In this document: in pieces, positions 1-6,115 of the stretch
Layout of the letters: the number at the start of each line of letters is the position of its first letter
Position numbering within the stretch: position 1 is the first letter of the stretch
NCBI GenBank assembly: GCA_002422995.1
Contig: DIUK01000082.1
Coordinates: 1-6,311, forward strand
Origin: Rhodocyclaceae bacterium UBA6160
GTDB taxonomy: Bacteria > Pseudomonadota > Gammaproteobacteria > Burkholderiales > Rhodocyclaceae
DNA length: 6,311 nt
Direction: 5' to 3'
The notes under the pieces: generated by a model
The model's database searches: none
What the model saw: the letters and a program-made list of their open reading frames with translations, nothing else
Told to the model about the DNA's origin: nothing
Position numbers and translations under genes: made by a program

Positions 1-63
1 GCCGTTCGGGCGCAGCATATTCGGGCCGAGAAAAGTGTGGGCGCTGTGAATTAAAACCTTCAT
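1..63 (-). CDS. 5' end of an unidentified divergent gene (partial, first 21 codons)
   Basis: Read on the minus strand, an ATG at 63-61 opens a frame that stays open to the window edge. The peptide begins MKVLIHSAHTFLG and continues with PNMLRPNG. A TAA lies in frame at 72-70, so this ATG is the only likely start. The opening (Met-Lys followed by a hydrophobic beta-strand VLI) resembles the first strand of many Rossmann-like enzymes, including GT-B glycosyltransferases, and that would suit the neighbourhood. Twenty-one residues are too few to name a family, so the function is left open. No Shine-Dalgarno sequence is visible before the start, and the edge of the MITE-like element lies only 9 bases upstream. 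All three plus-strand frames reach a stop within the first 75 bases and give no recognisable protein end, so the minus-strand reading is preferred. Confidence 0.5.
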   Translation of the reverse strand, partial: MKVLIHSAHTFLGPNMLRPNG

Positions 64-72
64 TTCACATTA

Positions 73-192
73 TTTAAGGAAACGCTGATTAAGTCCTTCG
101 ACAGGCTCAGGACGAACGGTAAGCTATTGATTCTGTTCATGGTGAGGTTGTCGAATCATAGATAAGTACCACTTGTTCAGCGTTTCCTTAAA
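73..192. mobile_element. MITE-like non-autonomous element with 22-bp terminal inverted repeats
   Basis: Bases 73-94 and 171-192 are inverted repeats. The outer 16 bases (TTTAAGGAAACGCTGA) match perfectly and the full 22-base arms match at 20 positions. TTAA occurs at both ends (74-77 and 188-191), so the element may really be GGAAACGCTGA-ended with a 4-bp TTAA target duplication. TTAA fits the YTAR target of IS5-type elements. The interior is non-coding and holds a second nested inverted repeat (97-155). Size, terminal repeats and lack of a reading frame match a MITE that would be moved in trans by a transposase encoded elsewhere. The family assignment is inference; the repeat structure is seen directly. 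Confidence 0.75.
97..155. repeat. Imperfect inverted repeat / hairpin inside the MITE-like element
   Basis: Bases 97-119 pair with 133-155 without gaps: 17 of 23 positions are Watson-Crick pairs and 2 more are G-T. The best-paired blocks are 97-103 with 149-155, 106-109 with 143-146 and 114-117 with 135-138. The left arm carries the word TTCGACAGGCTCAGGACGAA, which I recall as a dispersed intergenic repeat in many proteobacterial genomes. The right arm is its diverged reverse complement. The hairpin is not centred in the element: 2 bases separate it from the left terminal repeat and 15 from the right. Transcribed, it would form a long stem with a loop of about 13 bases. Confidence 0.7.
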
Positions 193-281
193 GCTAAAAC
201 ACCCTCTACCTGAATGTTCTACGCTGAACACTTGAATGATGCGACTGAAAGCGGTATGCCTATCATAGTTATACGAATTTC

Positions 282-1535
282 ATGAAACAGGCTTTTCAAC
301 TTAGCATCCTCTCTGCTGCAAATATCGGCATCACCTTCCTGTTCCAATGGTATGTCCTCATTCAGTTAGGCCCAGGAGTGGAAACTGACGCACTGTTTGC
401 GGGTATGACGATCCCCCAACTTGTACTGGCGGTCATCAGTGGATCACTCATGCATGTACTGGTACCGCTTCTTGCAGGCGAAAGTGAAGATCGCCTTCGG
501 CATGATGCTTGGGGATTCTTCACCCTTATCGGCGGCTTGTTCGGGGTGTTAGCTGCTCTGCTTTACGTAGCGGCACCGTGGTGGGTACCACTCACCGTGC
601 CCGGCTTCGATGAAGTGGGGCAGATGTTGACTATCGAGCTAACCCGCATTCAACTGATCGGCATGGTATTTACCGCGGTTAACGGTGTGCAATGGGCCGC
701 CTATCATGCACGGCAACGATTTCTATGGGCCGAATTCACGCCGATTCTGGCCAGTGTGTTTGCCTTGCTGCTACTGGTTTGGGCGCTGCCCCGTTTTGGT
801 GTGATTGCGGCTGCATGGATTGGTGTTTTGCGTATGAGCGTGCAAACCCTGTTGCTCGCCCCCGGCATGGGAATTCCGGTTCGCCCTGACCTTAGAAGCG
901 TAGCTATCCAACAAGCCTGGCAACGTATCAAACCCCTGCTACTAGGCACGGCTTATTACAAGACCGACCCCTTGGTTGATCGATTTCTGCTGTCTACCGC
1001 CAGTAGCGGCAGCCTATCTTTATATTATCTAGCTCAGCAAATATATAGTGCCGTCGGCCAGGTGCTCAACAAGGCCATTGCGGTACCCTTGGTGCCGGTG
1101 TTGAGTATGCTTCACAAAGCGGGGGACAAGGCCAGATTCCAGCGCGCTTACCGCCGGAAATTGATGCAAGCAGCTGTAATTAGTCTTGCTGGCCTGTTGA
1201 TTATTGGGTTTTTTGGTCAGGCTATGCTTGGTTTGCTAGTTGGGCACGGGAATGTCAGCGCTAGTAATATGACTAAATTATGGTGGATCATGATCTGGCT
1301 TGGCGGTATGTTTGTCGGCGGTGTAATGGGTCAGATTTCATCGTCATCGTTTTATGCTTTGGGTGACACAGCAACACCAACTCGCCTCGGGATATACAGC
1401 TACACATTCTATATTCCGGCAAAACTTGTTTTGTTTTATTGCTTTGGTGTCTTTGGGCTTGCGCTGGCTACCAGTATGTTCTTTGTAGTAAATCTTTTTC
1501 TTCAAAATCGTCAGTTGAAGAAAAAATATTTTTGA
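282..1535 (+). CDS. MurJ/Wzx-like lipid-linked oligosaccharide flippase (MOP superfamily)
   Basis: A 417-residue, strongly hydrophobic inner-membrane protein, probably moving undecaprenyl-linked glycan units from cytoplasm to periplasm. Hydrophobic segments lie near residues 8-29, 38-63, 78-98, 117-136, 152-170, 172-193, 245-275, 297-320, 332-352, 372-392 and 392-408. The block after the first helix, ETDALFAGMTIPQL (34-47), and the VDRFLLS...GSLSLYYLAQQ block (232-253) resemble the MurJ/MviN branch. MurJ proteins are usually about 500-525 residues with 14 helices, so this one is shorter. By hand alignment the functional MurJ arginines are missing, arguing against a lipid II role. The ATG at 282 is the first Met after an in-frame TGA at 246-248; no good Shine-Dalgarno precedes it. 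It is the first gene of the plus-strand series, as expected for a Wzx-type component. A general polysaccharide exporter of the same superfamily is the alternative. Confidence 0.85.
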   Translation: MKQAFQLSILSAANIGITFLFQWYVLIQLGPGVETDALFAGMTIPQLVLAVISGSLMHVLVPLLAGESEDRLRHDAWGFFTLIGGLFGVLAALLYVAAPWWVPLTVPGFDEVGQMLTIELTRIQLIGMVFTAVNGVQWAAYHARQRFLWAEFTPILASVFALLLLVWALPRFGVIAAAWIGVLRMSVQTLLLAPGMGIPVRPDLRSVAIQQAWQRIKPLLLGTAYYKTDPLVDRFLLSTASSGSLSLYYLAQQIYSAVGQVLNKAIAVPLVPVLSMLHKAGDKARFQRAYRRKLMQAAVISLAGLLIIGFFGQAMLGLLVGHGNVSASNMTKLWWIMIWLGGMFVGGVMGQISSSSFYALGDTATPTRLGIYSYTFYIPAKLVLFYCFGVFGLALATSMFFVVNLFLQNRQLKKKYF

Positions 1536-1558
1536 ATTTTTTATATGGGTTTGTGTTG

Positions 1559-2275
1559 ATGATAAATGAAGACTTTTCAACAAGAAGAAAATTACAGGAT
1601 GTAGGCAGATGGTATGTGACTCGTTTCGTCGAGAGTGTCGCAAAAAGCTTACCAACGGGTAGTTCGATATTAGATGCTGGTGCAGGTGAAAGTGTTTATA
1701 AAAAACATTTCTCTCATTGCAAATATAAAGCGATTGATTTGGCGGTGGGAGAAAGCCGATGGAATTATGCCAATCTCGATTATGTTGGTCCCCTACACGA
1801 TATGCCTATCGAGAATGATGTCTTCGATGCAGTGCTGTGTACCCAAGTACTTGAACATTTGGAGTGGCCAAGGGAAAGTGTTAAAGAAATGCATCGAGTT
1901 CTAAAGCATGGCGGAAAGCTATATATGACAGTGCCAATGGCTCATTCAGAGCATCAAATTCCATATGATTTTTTTAGGTATACATCCTATGGGCTTGAGT
2001 CAATCTGCAAACATGCAGGGTTTCATAACATCGAGATAAACCCTTTCGGGGGCCTATGGGTACGCTGGGCGTATGAGCTGCCCAGAGGTTTATCGATTTT
2101 TCCCTCAGATGGGCTTCGTGAAAAAAAACCTAATATCTTCGGAATAGCGCTACTTCCCGCTAAAGCTGTTGCTTATTTTTTGGTGCGTATGTTGCAAATG
2201 GTATTTTTGTGGCTGGATAGTTTCGATAAGAAGAAGGATGATCCATTTGGCTGGGCCTGCGTGGCAACAAAATGA
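1559..2275 (+). CDS. Class I SAM-dependent methyltransferase (Methyltransf_11-like)
   Basis: A 238-residue soluble protein with a typical Rossmann-fold methyltransferase core. Motif I is SSILDAGAGES (35-45), with the SAM-binding D39 and glycine pair. D60 in KAIDLA should bind the ribose. FDAVLCTQVLEHLEWP (89-104) is the motif IV/post-motif region, followed by RVLKHGGKLYMTVP (113-126). The frame is open further upstream into the flippase gene, but ATG 1559 gives a sensible N-terminus and a GGG lies at 1547-1549, 9 bases before it. A GTG and a TTG just upstream are weaker options. It begins 23 bases after the flippase stop and its TGA overlaps the next ATG (ATGA). The substrate is unknown; given the neighbours, a sugar hydroxyl or chain end is likely. 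The gene is clearly AT-richer than its downstream neighbour, suggesting a different origin. A hydrophobic stretch near 196-219 may touch the membrane. Confidence 0.85.
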   Translation: MINEDFSTRRKLQDVGRWYVTRFVESVAKSLPTGSSILDAGAGESVYKKHFSHCKYKAIDLAVGESRWNYANLDYVGPLHDMPIENDVFDAVLCTQVLEHLEWPRESVKEMHRVLKHGGKLYMTVPMAHSEHQIPYDFFRYTSYGLESICKHAGFHNIEINPFGGLWVRWAYELPRGLSIFPSDGLREKKPNIFGIALLPAKAVAYFLVRMLQMVFLWLDSFDKKKDDPFGWACVATK

Positions 2276-3222
2276 GTGGTTCGCCCCAGCTTGAAGATGT
2301 TTCTTGCCCCTTAGGCTGCCCTAGGGACAATGAGATCGTTATCACGGGCCGTGATCTGCTCCACGATCTGCCCGGTGAGTTTACCGTCGTCAAATGTCGT
2401 GCTTGTGGCCTGATGCGTACCACGCCGCGTCCGACCCCGGAGACGATCGGCTTCTATTATCCAGACGACTATGGCCCTTACCTGGGTACCCAAGTGTGGC
2501 AGGTCGAGCACACTTCACGCATCAGAGCATTACTTAAACCCTTGGTAAAACGTGTCTTCAATTTCAACACGCAACGCTTGCCGCCTTTGGCTCCGGGCCG
2601 GATGCTGGAAGTAGGGTGTGCTTCTGGTGCGTTCCTTCATCGCATGGCGAGCCAAGGCTGGCAAGTGCAGGGCATCGAGTTTTCAGAGAAGGCGGCCCAA
2701 GCGGCCGCCCAACTCGGTTACCGCGTTCATGCCGGACCGTTGGAAACTGCCCCGCCACCCGATGAGCCTTTTGACCTCATCGTCGGTTGGATGGTGCTGG
2801 AGCACCTCCACGACCCCATTGGTGGTCTTCAGAAACTGCGCGAATGGGCCAAGCCAGGCGCATGGCTCGTGTTGTCCGTACCGAACTCGGCATCGCTGGA
2901 GTTCCGCCTGTTCAAAAATAAATTGTATGCACTACATTTGCCGAACCACCTTTATCATTTCACACCCGAAACATTAGGGCGCGTCTTGCAGGTTGGTGGT
3001 TGGACCCTTAAGAAAGTTCACCACCAGCGCGTGTTGAGCAACCTGATCGCCAGCACGGGCTATGTGCTACGGGATAAAGGCTATGCCAGGTTAGGGCAGA
3101 AATTTATTGAATTTCCTGGGCGCGCTGGTATTTGGAACTACGCCCTCTATCCATTGGCTTGGATCTTTAGTGTCTTCGGTCAAACCGGGCGCATGACTGT
3201 CTGGGCGAGAGTGAGTGAATGA
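2272..3222 (+). CDS. Class I SAM-dependent methyltransferase with N-terminal four-cysteine motif
   Basis: A 316-residue protein. The N-terminus holds C12-x3-C16 and C42-x2-C45, a likely zinc-binding knuckle. The methyltransferase core follows: GRMLEVGCASGAFL (109-122) is motif I, E136 in GIEFS is the acidic ribose-binding residue, FDLIVGWMVLEHLHDP (167-182) is the motif IV region, and GAWLVLSVPN (196-205) is the next strand. PNHLYHFTPETL (224-235) is typical of the Methyltransf_23-type enzymes found in glycan clusters. Some enzymes with such an N-terminal cysteine cluster are sugar C-methyltransferases, but O-methylation or chain capping fits equally well. The start codon overlaps the previous stop as ATGA with no clear Shine-Dalgarno, so translation is probably coupled. 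The 3' end overlaps the glycosyltransferase start in the same way. Base composition is about 62% GC in the central part. Confidence 0.87.
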   Translation: MSGSPQLEDVSCPLGCPRDNEIVITGRDLLHDLPGEFTVVKCRACGLMRTTPRPTPETIGFYYPDDYGPYLGTQVWQVEHTSRIRALLKPLVKRVFNFNTQRLPPLAPGRMLEVGCASGAFLHRMASQGWQVQGIEFSEKAAQAAAQLGYRVHAGPLETAPPPDEPFDLIVGWMVLEHLHDPIGGLQKLREWAKPGAWLVLSVPNSASLEFRLFKNKLYALHLPNHLYHFTPETLGRVLQVGGWTLKKVHHQRVLSNLIASTGYVLRDKGYARLGQKFIEFPGRAGIWNYALYPLAWIFSVFGQTGRMTVWARVSE

Positions 3223-4235
3223 CAAGAATAGCTGCGTTCACCGGCGGGATTTCAGTACCCAGTGCCAGATTTCGGGTTCGTCAATATATTCCCGCCTTGC
3301 GTGGGGAAGGTATTGAGATTGAGGAATTTGCTTCGGGATTCGGCAAATACCCGCCACGGTACAGGTGGGCCAGACCTTTTTGGGCGTTAGCAACACTTGC
3401 GGAGCGGCTGCCTGACGTAGTGATGTCGCATCGCTACGATGCGGTGCTCCTGCAACGGGAAATCATGTCATCGTTTGTTACCCTGGAACCGCTGACGGCA
3501 CGCCCCAGAATTCTGGATGTGGACGATGCCATTTTCCTCCAGCGGGGCGGCGGCTTTGCCAAAAGGCTGGCGGAATTGTCCGACAAGGTAATCTGCGGCA
3601 ATAACTATCTTGCCGAGTGGTTCGGTCGTTGGAATGTCAATGTGGATGTTATTCCAACTGCTGTGGATACGGAACGCTATTTCCCTAATGCTAAAACCAA
3701 GTTGCCAGAACAGTCTCAAATTATTGGCTGGATTGGTACATCTGGAAATTATAAGTATCTGTATGGCATAGAAGGCGCCCTGGCGAAAGTCATGCGTGCG
3801 CAGCCCGGAACTCAGCTAAAGGTGGTCGGTGACCAGTTACCAGAGTTTCGGCATCTGTCGCTTGACCAAGTCGATTTTGTATCTTGGTCTGAAGCTATCG
3901 AGGTTCAGGCTATTCAGTCAATGGATATTGGCATCATGCCACTGGAAGATTCCCCATGGGCGAGAGGAAAATGCAGCTTCAAAATGCTCCAGTACATGGC
4001 TACGGGATTGCCCGTCGTGGTTTCCCCTGTCGGTATGAATGCAGAGGTTCTGACCTTGGGTGAACTGGGGATCGGTGCCACAACCGAGAAGCAATGGATC
4101 GATGGACTAATCGCGCTATTGGAAGATAGAACGTTGCGCGCAAGGTTTGGCGCCGAGGGACGGAGCGTGGCTGAATCCTCGTTCAGCATCCGTGTTGTCG
4201 CTCCCCGGCTCGCGCGCAGTCTTCGCGGGGAATAA
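3219..4235 (+). CDS. Family-4-like (GT-B) glycosyltransferase with atypical catalytic motif
   Basis: A 338-residue cytoplasmic or membrane-associated enzyme expected to add a sugar to the lipid-linked glycan. The N-terminal half has the PSARFRVRQYIPAL block (14-27), common in a GT4-like subgroup of surface-polysaccharide clusters, and DAVLLQREI (74-82). The linker region shows VICGNNYLAEWF (124-135) and VDVIPTAVDTERY (142-154), the usual hinge into the donor-binding domain. The C-terminal domain has IIGWIGTSGNYKYL (168-181), then DIGIMPLEDSPWARGKCSFK (236-255) and LQYMATGLPVVVSPVG (257-272). The classical EX7E pair is not kept: the aligned positions hold G250 and Q258, although GKCSFKMLQYMA is a recurring version of this region. 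The gene starts within the previous stop (ATGA) and ends 3 bases before the next ATG. Sugar donor and linkage cannot be read from the sequence. Confidence 0.88.
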   Translation: MTRIAAFTGGISVPSARFRVRQYIPALRGEGIEIEEFASGFGKYPPRYRWARPFWALATLAERLPDVVMSHRYDAVLLQREIMSSFVTLEPLTARPRILDVDDAIFLQRGGGFAKRLAELSDKVICGNNYLAEWFGRWNVNVDVIPTAVDTERYFPNAKTKLPEQSQIIGWIGTSGNYKYLYGIEGALAKVMRAQPGTQLKVVGDQLPEFRHLSLDQVDFVSWSEAIEVQAIQSMDIGIMPLEDSPWARGKCSFKMLQYMATGLPVVVSPVGMNAEVLTLGELGIGATTEKQWIDGLIALLEDRTLRARFGAEGRSVAESSFSIRVVAPRLARSLRGE

Positions 4236-4238
4236 CGA

Positions 4239-5384
4239 ATGCGGCGCATTGTCTTCATCATCACCGGCCTTTCCACCGGCGGAGCAGAAACCATGCTGTT
4301 GAAGCTGCTGGAGCGGCTGGATAGAAACCGTTTTGCACCCCATGTCATTTCCCTGACGACACTGGGCGAGATCGGGCCGCGTATCGCAGCGCTGGGCATT
4401 CCTGTTGAGGCTATGGACATGAAACCGGGCCTGCCCAGTCCGCTAGGGTTCTTGCGCTTGATGCGGCAGATCAGGCGCGTGAAGCCTGATGTGGTGCACA
4501 CTTGGCTTTATCACGCTGATTTACTGGGCGGGCTGGCGGCGCGGCTAGCAGGAGTCTCTGCTATCGGCTGGTGTATTCGCAACAGCAATCTAGATAAAGA
4601 CAAAACCAAGCTGTCAACCCGTGCCGTGGTTAGGCTATGCGCATCTATCTCGTCATGGGTACCGTCGCAAATCCTCTCGTGCTCTGAAGCAGCACGGCAG
4701 ATTCATGTGGCGCTGGGTTATGCGGCAGAAAAAATGCGGGTCGTGCCCAATGGCTTTGATCTCGCCCGCTTCAAACAGGATGGCGATGCACGAAGCGCTG
4801 TGCGTGCCGAACTGGGCATTGCCGATAGCACGCCGCTAGTGGGGCTGATTGGCCGATTTGACCCACAGAAAAATCATGCGGGCTTTTTTGAGGCGGCGGG
4901 TATCTTGTCTCGTCAGATGCCGCACGTGCATTTTGTTCTCGCAGGCCGGGGCATTGAACAAAACAACGCCGTGTTGATGCAGCCGATTAACAAGGCAGGC
5001 GTGCTGGCCAACACCCATTTGCTGGGTTTGCGCGATGATGTACCCCGCTTGATGGCAGCGCTGGATGTGTTGGCTTCTTCTTCTTACGGTGAGGCATTTC
5101 CCAATGTGCTGGGTGAGGCCATGGCCTGCGGCGTGTCTTGTGCGGTAACGGATGTGGGTGATTCGGCTTACATCGTGGGTGATACAGGGCGCGTTGTCGC
5201 ATCGAGTGACATGCGGGGTCTGGCTGCCGCGCTGGAAGACTTGCTCGCATTGTCACCGCCTGAAAAAGTCACACTCGGCGAGCGCGCCCGTGCGCGAGTG
5301 GCGGCTCATTTTGAGATTGGCAGGGTAGTACAGCAGTATGAGAATTTTTATGAGGCATTGTTGGCACATGCTCGGCAGCGCTAA
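4239..5384 (+). CDS. GT4 family glycosyltransferase (GT-B fold, retaining)
   Basis: A 381-residue glycosyltransferase. The N-terminal acceptor domain starts MRRIVFIITGLSTGGAETML, with the GGAE glycine-rich loop at 14-17 typical of GT4 enzymes, and continues to KPDVVHTWLYHADLLG (82-97). The linker is VVPNGFDLARF (168-178). The donor domain holds VGLIGRFDPQKNH (201-213), whose R206 and K211 correspond to the residues that contact the donor phosphates, then HFVLAGRG (231-238) and HLLGLRDDVPRLMAALDVLA (260-279). The catalytic EX7E motif is intact as E285 to E293 in EAFPNVLGEAMACG. GGGGA at 4227-4231 is a good Shine-Dalgarno about 7 bases before the ATG. It is the last gene of the tightly packed run; a 94-bp gap follows. 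The donor is probably a nucleotide-activated hexose or derivative, but the sequence does not say which. Confidence 0.93.
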   Translation: MRRIVFIITGLSTGGAETMLLKLLERLDRNRFAPHVISLTTLGEIGPRIAALGIPVEAMDMKPGLPSPLGFLRLMRQIRRVKPDVVHTWLYHADLLGGLAARLAGVSAIGWCIRNSNLDKDKTKLSTRAVVRLCASISSWVPSQILSCSEAARQIHVALGYAAEKMRVVPNGFDLARFKQDGDARSAVRAELGIADSTPLVGLIGRFDPQKNHAGFFEAAGILSRQMPHVHFVLAGRGIEQNNAVLMQPINKAGVLANTHLLGLRDDVPRLMAALDVLASSSYGEAFPNVLGEAMACGVSCAVTDVGDSAYIVGDTGRVVASSDMRGLAAALEDLLALSPPEKVTLGERARARVAAHFEIGRVVQQYENFYEALLAHARQR

Positions 5385-5449
5385 GTTCATGTCATTAGCT
5401 GTCCAGCCAACACCAACTATCTGCCGACATGCTCATCCATCGTGATAGA

Positions 5450-5469
5450 CTTAGTCCAGTTAAACTAAG
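5450..5469. promoter_or_regulatory. Possible operator: inverted repeat ahead of the toxin-antitoxin pair
   Basis: CTTAGT at 5450-5455 is repeated in inverted form as ACTAAG at 5464-5469, with an 8-base spacer. The right arm overlaps the antitoxin's Shine-Dalgarno. Antitoxins of this class usually repress their own operon by binding short inverted repeats at the promoter, so the position fits. The arms are only 6 bases and no convincing -35/-10 pair was found, so this is tentative. Confidence 0.35.
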
Positions 5470-5471
5470 GA
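5467..5471 (+). promoter_or_regulatory. Ribosome binding site of the antitoxin gene
   Basis: AAGGA lies 7 bases before the antitoxin ATG at 5479. It is one of the best Shine-Dalgarno matches in the window, in line with the antitoxin needing to be made in excess of the toxin. Confidence 0.75.
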
Positions 5472-5478
5472 AAAGATC

Positions 5479-5715
5479 ATGCAAATTGTCAATATCCATG
5501 AGGCAAAAACCCACCTCTCACGCCTGTTGGAACAAGTGGCAGGCGGCGATGAAATCATTATCGCCAAGGCAGGCAAGGCAATGGCCCGTCTTGCACCGCT
5601 AGAGGCCACGCCGAAAAAACGTCAGCTTGGCTTGCTCAAAGGCACGCTCAATGTTCCGGATGATTTCGACGCGCCGCTGGCAGACAGCCATCTCGCCTTG
5701 TTCGAGGGGCACTGA
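5479..5715 (+). CDS. Type II antitoxin, Phd/YefM (VapB-like) family
   Basis: A 78-residue protein starting MQIVNIHEAKTHLSRLLEQV, the hallmark N-terminus of the Phd/YefM fold (a strand, then the EAKTHLSRLL helix). It continues with GGDEIIIAKAGKAMARLAPL (22-41), the DNA-binding domain in this family. The C-terminal part after about residue 45 (KKRQLGLLKGTLNVPDDFDAPLAD, broken here at 47-70) is the flexible segment that normally wraps the toxin; GxLKGxLxVPDDFDxPL is a common pattern in antitoxins partnered with PIN toxins. The length is normal. It is preceded by a strong AAGGA site and a possible operator, and its TGA is directly followed by the toxin's GTG. It should neutralise the downstream toxin and repress the pair. 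It has its own upstream gap and so may be transcribed apart from the glycan genes. Confidence 0.93.
   Translation: MQIVNIHEAKTHLSRLLEQVAGGDEIIIAKAGKAMARLAPLEATPKKRQLGLLKGTLNVPDDFDAPLADSHLALFEGH
5704..5709 (+). promoter_or_regulatory. Ribosome binding site supporting the toxin's GTG start
   Basis: GAGGGG sits inside the last codons of the antitoxin gene, 6 bases before the GTG at 5716. It supports this non-ATG start, which places the catalytic LLDTH motif at residues 4-8 as usual for VapC toxins. Confidence 0.65.
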
Positions 5716-6102
5716 GTGGTCGTTCTGCTGGATACACATATTTTGCTCTGGGCACTGGATTCCCCTCAGCGTCTGCCACGGAATATTGTGGCGCAACTTG
5801 AATCACCTGAAACCACGGTCTATTTCAGCGCTGCAAGCATTTGGGAGATTGCCATCAAGACCGCGCTGGGGAAAGTTGATTTTCCTTACTCGCCTAAGGA
5901 TATCGCGCAAGCCGCCAAGGACACCGGCTTTGTCGAGCTCCCAATCAGCGCGACGCATGGCGCGAAAGTCGCGCATTTACCCCTGCATCATCGCGATCCG
6001 TTCGACCGCCTGTTGATTGCCCAAGTTTTGCTGCTACCGGCGCAGCTCATCACCGCCGATGCGGCACTGGTACCTTACTCGGAACTAGTGCAGCTCGTTT
6101 GA
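5716..6102 (+). CDS. PIN-domain toxin, VapC-like ribonuclease
   Basis: A 128-residue single PIN domain, the normal length for a VapC toxin. These are metal-dependent RNases that stop translation by cutting tRNA or rRNA. The acidic active-site residues are all visible: D6 in LLDTHILLWAL, E44 in SIWEIAIKTALGK, D94 and D97 in HHRDPFDRLLIAQ, and D115 in ITADAAL. The toxin therefore looks intact. Translation starts at GTG immediately after the antitoxin TGA with no intervening base, so the two genes are probably translationally coupled and the weak start keeps toxin below antitoxin. The HHRDPFDRLLIAQ type of PIN toxin is often paired with Phd/YefM-like antitoxins rather than AbrB-type VapB, as here. 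The RNA target cannot be predicted from sequence. Confidence 0.94.
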   Translation: MVVLLDTHILLWALDSPQRLPRNIVAQLESPETTVYFSAASIWEIAIKTALGKVDFPYSPKDIAQAAKDTGFVELPISATHGAKVAHLPLHHRDPFDRLLIAQVLLLPAQLITADAALVPYSELVQLV

Positions 6103-6115
6103 GTGTGGCCGAGCT

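Noticed and set aside
1..54. Plus-strand gene ending at 54 (or at 75 in another frame)
   Set aside because: The short open stretches read as unremarkable peptides, while the minus strand gives a typical protein start beginning MKVLI at an ATG preceded by an in-frame stop.
193..281. A promoter for the flippase gene in the 89 bases before it
   Set aside because: TATCAT at 261-266 resembles a -10 box and TTGAAT at 232-237 a weak -35, but they are 23 bases apart. No pair with normal spacing was convincing. CTATCATAG at 260-268 is a small palindrome of the sort expected by chance.
1522..1533. AAAAATATTTTT palindrome at the flippase stop, as a terminator
   Set aside because: The stem is pure A-T, overlaps the coding end and lies between two operon-like genes. 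It lacks the GC-rich stem of an intrinsic terminator.
1439..1558. Longer N-terminus for the first methyltransferase, starting inside the flippase gene
   Set aside because: The frame is open, but the extra 40 residues are a shadow of the flippase 3' end and match nothing expected before the methyltransferase core. ATG 1559 is a better start.
3914..4501. Long minus-strand reading frame of 195 codons
   Set aside because: It lies entirely opposite two well-supported glycosyltransferase genes. Its product is rich in Arg, Ser and Pro with no recognisable motif, typical of an antisense shadow.
5385..5449. Transcription terminator after the last glycosyltransferase
   Set aside because: Only a 7-base inverted match (TCGGCAG near 5372-5378 with CTGCCGA at 5421-5427) with a spacer of more than 40 bases was seen, and no T-run follows.
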